From contig JAQGDQ010000302.1 of assembly GCA_030141605.1 (NCBI GenBank), forward strand, positions 1 to 64,000: a stretch of DNA of 64,000 bases, given 5' to 3'. This stretch comes from Tubiluchus corallicola. Its lineage: Eukaryota > Priapulida > Priapulimorpha > Priapulimorphida > Tubiluchidae. The notes beneath the pieces are model-generated. The model made no database searches, was not told the origin of the DNA, and saw only the letters and a program-made list of their open reading frames with translations. The translations under genes and the position numbers were made by a program. Positions 60,701 through 64,000 of the stretch are shown in pieces; the first letter of the stretch is position 1; the number at the start of each line of letters is the position of its first letter.

Positions 60701-63066
60701 ACAGTTGCGCAACCGCAAGTTTGATCCCATGTTGTAACTTTTAGTAGCACATGCTTGAGCGCTATAAGTATCTTACTTTATCTTTGAGTATTTTAAGAAT
60801 CTTTGAGTATAAGACATGCATGATCTCTAGCATAGTTTATTTAAATTTTTCTATCTGCTTTCAATTTATTTTTTCGCCAGCTTGGTGCCCCCTGAGCCTT
60901 GTGCCCTAAGCATGTACTTAGCCTGCTTATGAGTTGATCTGGCCCTGGCTATAAGACGGTAGAAGACTGCAGTAAGTTTCTTTCATTACAGCAACACATT
61001 ATGAGCACAGCAGGGGTAAGTGGAAACCGTTGCGTTCCAGCAGCGTTCCGTCAGAAGCCGATATTCTCCGCAGAGATGCCCATCTTGCACAGTTACAAGA
61101 TGAGATTTGGTCTCTTCAAGAGATTTTAGGTGACAATGGAATGCAGGGTCCCGGGTACATGGATTTATTCAACCGGCTTGGAGCATTGGAGGATGAGGTG
61201 CATAAAGCTCGATCTGATGTTAGTAAACTAGCAGAGCAGGTACTGTATATATTATTCAATCATAATGATTGCAGTAAACAGGTAGATGGTACAAGATGCT
61301 AAACTGACATTCATTTATTGCTAACACACATATTACTAAAGTTCTAATTGCAAACTGCATATTTTTGAAGAATATCCCAAAACCTTTTTTTTGTTTACCA
61401 TATATACGTGTGTACCTTATGTGCAACTTGATGCAAAGTCTTAAAATGTACATCATTTTATATATTACCTGTGTACAAGTCGACCATAAAATATTAAGAT
61501 CTTCCAGAGTAAATGATGTCAACAATGATATCATCCTCTGCGTAGTTGTGTTTTATATACGCGTGTATGCTGGTAATCGATATTTTGACAATAAAACACG
61601 CGTATACAAGGCCAGGTAAAACTTCCCGCAGAAGCCGACAGGCAGCAGCACCTGCACAACATTGGCGATTTCCATGTTCTGATTGAGTGCTCCGTCGCTA
61701 GTTTATTTGCCGGTAATATGTAAATTTTAACTTAATTTCACATACATTAAAATAAATTGCAGTAATATTTGTTAAATTTGTGAAGTAATGTCAAGATGCG
61801 AACATTCTCTGATGTGAAGTATCACAGTATGAGTGTCCATTCAGTTCAGTGTATAATGAAGGATTATTTCTCTACGTATTCGTATTGTAGACGATTCTTT
61901 AGCGATATCTCCCAAAAACATATCGTAAGTATGTCGACCCCAAAAATTTCACCTTAAAATCGCCTCCCAAAAATTCGACTTGTACATGCAGTAAATGTGA
62001 CAATCGTTGTATCTAAATTAGTAATGCTTTTATCAAGATCATTTATAAAGTCGAACCTAGACTGATCTGAAATAGAAACTGAATTTTATTACTTTACAAA
62101 AATTGCAAAAGTTTGTCATGGAATTGCTTGACCATGACATGAGCATGATTTTTGTTGACTCGGTTTTGGCTAAATGGCTAAGGCTGGTGTTTGCCAGCTC
62201 CCCAGAAGACTGAATGAATTATCAGAAAACATTGATTCTCCGTTTGCTTCACGGGGTAGTTCAAAATTGTGGTCAGTAAAATTCTGTTTAGACAGAGCGA
62301 TGTTTTGAGTAACAGTATGAAATACTGGCAAGTTCTAGTAAATTTATCAAGTACCACTATTAAGAAGCATTTTTCCAGTTTTCGTATACTTCCCTAATGT
62401 TTTTTCACTATTACAACAAAGATGCAGTTTTGACAGGCTTATTTGCTAAACTGCAACCTACTCTCATTCTCATGGATTTTGGTGGATTTTTGTTGCTATG
62501 ATATGCAATAAATCAAAAACCTAAACACAGCTTTGTGCATCCTGAAACTAAGGAATTGAGCCTGGTCAGTTTCTTGTAAAACGGCTGATTCTTCTACTTT
62601 TGGACCATGCTGTTTTCAGAGTAGGATAAATGATTTTTGGTGCTAGTTACTGATTAATCAAGATGTTGAGGCTAAAGTCCTTCGTTAAACCGTTCAACTT
62701 TCCAAAAAAGTTTTCCGTTTAGAAAATTCAGATTAGTGCTATACTTGTGTGTTTTAGTTATGTGTTTTTTTTGCGCTCTTGATTACATTTTTGCTCGCTA
62801 CTTTTTTACTATTTAATTGTTGTCTATATCAGGTTGTTAATCAGAGGAATAGTAGGATAAACGACATCACCCAGCAAACGCAGCAGATGAAGATTGAAGT
62901 TGAAAAGCTTTCTACGGAACGAAACAATCTTGCACAACTTACTGGGGAGCTTCAATTAGATGTGACCAATAAAAACAAGCGTATAAGTCACATGACCGAA
63001 GAGTTAGAAAATGTTAATCTTAAGCTTGCAGAGCAAGAAGGTGACATCATTGACTTGAACTCTAGG
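51738..63066 (+). CDS. FHAD1: FHA-domain coiled-coil protein, FHAD1-like (5' part, 6 exons, 419 aa so far)
   Basis: Exons 51738-51836, 54771-54980, 56834-57130, 59132-59300, 60992-61239 and 62833-63066 join in one frame with GT-AG sites; the last donor (GTAAAA at 63067) shows the gene continues past the window. Residues 1-95 form an N-terminal FHA domain: TIGKSEECDL (21-30), DEHAEI (39-44), DLGSYHGTYIND (57-68), as in vertebrate FHAD1, which also begins with an FHA domain. Residues 104-258 are Ser/Gln-rich and low in order. From about 280, heptad-like sequence (AHLAQLQDEIWSLQEIL, KLSTERNNLAQLTGELQLDV) indicates coiled coil, as in FHAD1. Usual FHA phosphopeptide residues appear changed (Lys24, Ala38, His62). 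A likely scaffold or coiled-coil protein; precise role unknown. Confidence 0.85.
55905..55985 (-). repeat. Fragment of the dispersed repeat, inverted
   Basis: On the minus strand it reads CCATTTTGAAATATGGTAAA and ACATTTTAACACCTAT, matching the 5' parts of the copies at 39840 and 42255. It lies in an intron of the FHAD1-like gene. Confidence 0.6.
59985..60053 (+). repeat. Three tandem 23-bp repeats
   Basis: TCTATGTAAGCTTACATGTG(CAT) and two variants follow head to tail (59985, 60008, 60031) in an FHAD1-like intron. Confidence 0.85.
60769..60947. repeat. Possible hAT remnant
   Basis: The right end GCCCTAAGCATGTACTTAGCC...GATCTGGCCCTG resembles terminal sequence of the hAT group seen near 34200. 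An exact 8-bp GCTATAAG lies at 60761-60768 and at 60948-60955. The left end does not match, so the boundary is uncertain. Confidence 0.35.
61468..61991. mobile_element. Tc1/mariner-type MITE, 524 bp
   Basis: Ends share GTACAAGTCGA in inverted orientation: CCTGTGTACAAGTCGA on the left and, read in reverse, CTGCATGTACAAGTCGA on the right. Both are flanked by TA (61466-61467 and 61992-61993). The inverted repeat is imperfect outside the core. It lies in the intron between exons 5 and 6 of the FHAD1-like gene. Confidence 0.65.
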
Positions 63067-64000
63067 GTAAAAATCTATTGATGAAATCAACGTATTTTTA
63101 TGATATAATAGTGATGAAAATGGTGGGTGCTTGAAGCAAAACAAAAAGTATCAATGAAAAATAGTTTGTGTTTGAAGTAAATCAAAATGTTTTGACAAAA
63201 ATAAACAAAGGCATGAGGAAAGAAAGACAAAAATACAACCAGATAAAGTTGGTATAATAGACTCGACAAGTCATGATTGTGGAACGTATGAAAAAAACAA
63301 TACTACGACTAACAGACTATGTACACAAAGAAAGAGGAAAAAATCATGACGAAAGTAGTAATATGAAGTAAAAAATAAATCATGATTCATTACAACTGAT
63401 TAGTAAATTAAATTAAAAGAAGGTAATGTGAACTATAATGTCTAAAAATGTATGTGCATGAAATTAGACAGAAAGCTGTGACTAATAAATATAGCTGCAC
63501 AATGTGGGACAAAAAGTCGTTAGCAAAAGGGATGTGTACAATCTGCTTCTCATTCACCGAGTACCACTTAAAACCTCAAGAGTGCACCTTGTGAGAAAAT
63601 CAATTTTCTTAGATTTATTTTGTTTTAGTACTTCTGTTTATTAATTTCTTTTATTTTTATCCTAACATGAAGTTCATTTGTGGAGATTGTTTGCTAGAAA
63701 AAGAGTAAGTTGCTGGATTTATGAAAGTAAATGCTATATAGCAGTGCTGCCAATGATGTACACTTCAATGTAGAATTGTTTAAACAGTTCAACACATTGT
63801 GAGTTGTGATCCAGCATTAAATGGCAGGGTCTGCTAATAATATAGACAATCCCGGTAGGGCTAACAGACATTACAACATCAAGAACTGTCATTCTAAAAA
63901 AATACTATGGTGGCTGAACTGTCCCAGTTGCCCTTTGGTGAGTAAAATAGCTAGGTGCAGTACGGCAACTGAAACAGCTTTCCCAGTGGTCACCCATTCA
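63067..64000 (+). other. Intron of the FHAD1-like gene at the window edge
   Basis: The sequence after the donor at 63067 is AT-rich. No further exon with the right phase and coiled-coil character was recognised before the window ends. Confidence 0.5.

Overview
The window is animal nuclear DNA: AT-rich, gene-sparse, with large introns, GT-AG splice sites, long CT/GA microsatellites and many short non-autonomous DNA transposons. The proteins are typical metazoan families (AMT-type ammonium transporter, GTF3C4, DJ-1/PARK7, FHAD1). A marine invertebrate is the best guess; I cannot fix the phylum from sequence alone.

Layout. 1-11.3 kb: low-complexity DNA, degenerate telomere-like repeats, a signal-peptide first exon (minus, 4057-4159), and the 3' part of an unrecognised gene (minus, 6467-10522). 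One 69-bp exon of that gene occurs twice because a block of about 1.4 kb is duplicated. 11.8-28.4 kb: a complete 10-exon ammonium transporter on the minus strand. I assembled it exon by exon; all phases agree and it gives 498 aa. Its introns hold a 615-bp tandem duplication, a hAT MITE and a 5S-rRNA-like element. 27.2-36.5 kb: repeat-rich DNA with Harbinger-, piggyBac- and hAT-type MITEs (one a three-level nest), diverged tandem repeats and a LINE tail. 37.3-39.6 kb: a single-exon TFIIIC subunit gene (GTF3C4-like) with a tiny one-pass membrane protein gene 102 bp upstream on the same strand. 39.8-43.8 kb: repeats, a PHD-endonuclease LINE remnant and a Tc1/mariner-type MITE. 44.0-47.6 kb: a complete 4-exon DJ-1 gene (minus, 189 aa). 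48.5-49.3 kb: AATATT-rich repeat and a second copy of the hAT MITE, invaded by a TTA microsatellite. 51.7-64 kb: the first six coding exons of an FHAD1-like gene (plus), running off the right end.

The genes are unrelated housekeeping or cell-biology loci and do not form a pathway. The least explained feature is the left-hand gene with the duplicated symmetric exon and the neighbouring signal-peptide exon. No CRISPR, prokaryotic operon, intact autonomous transposon or convincing functional tRNA gene was seen.
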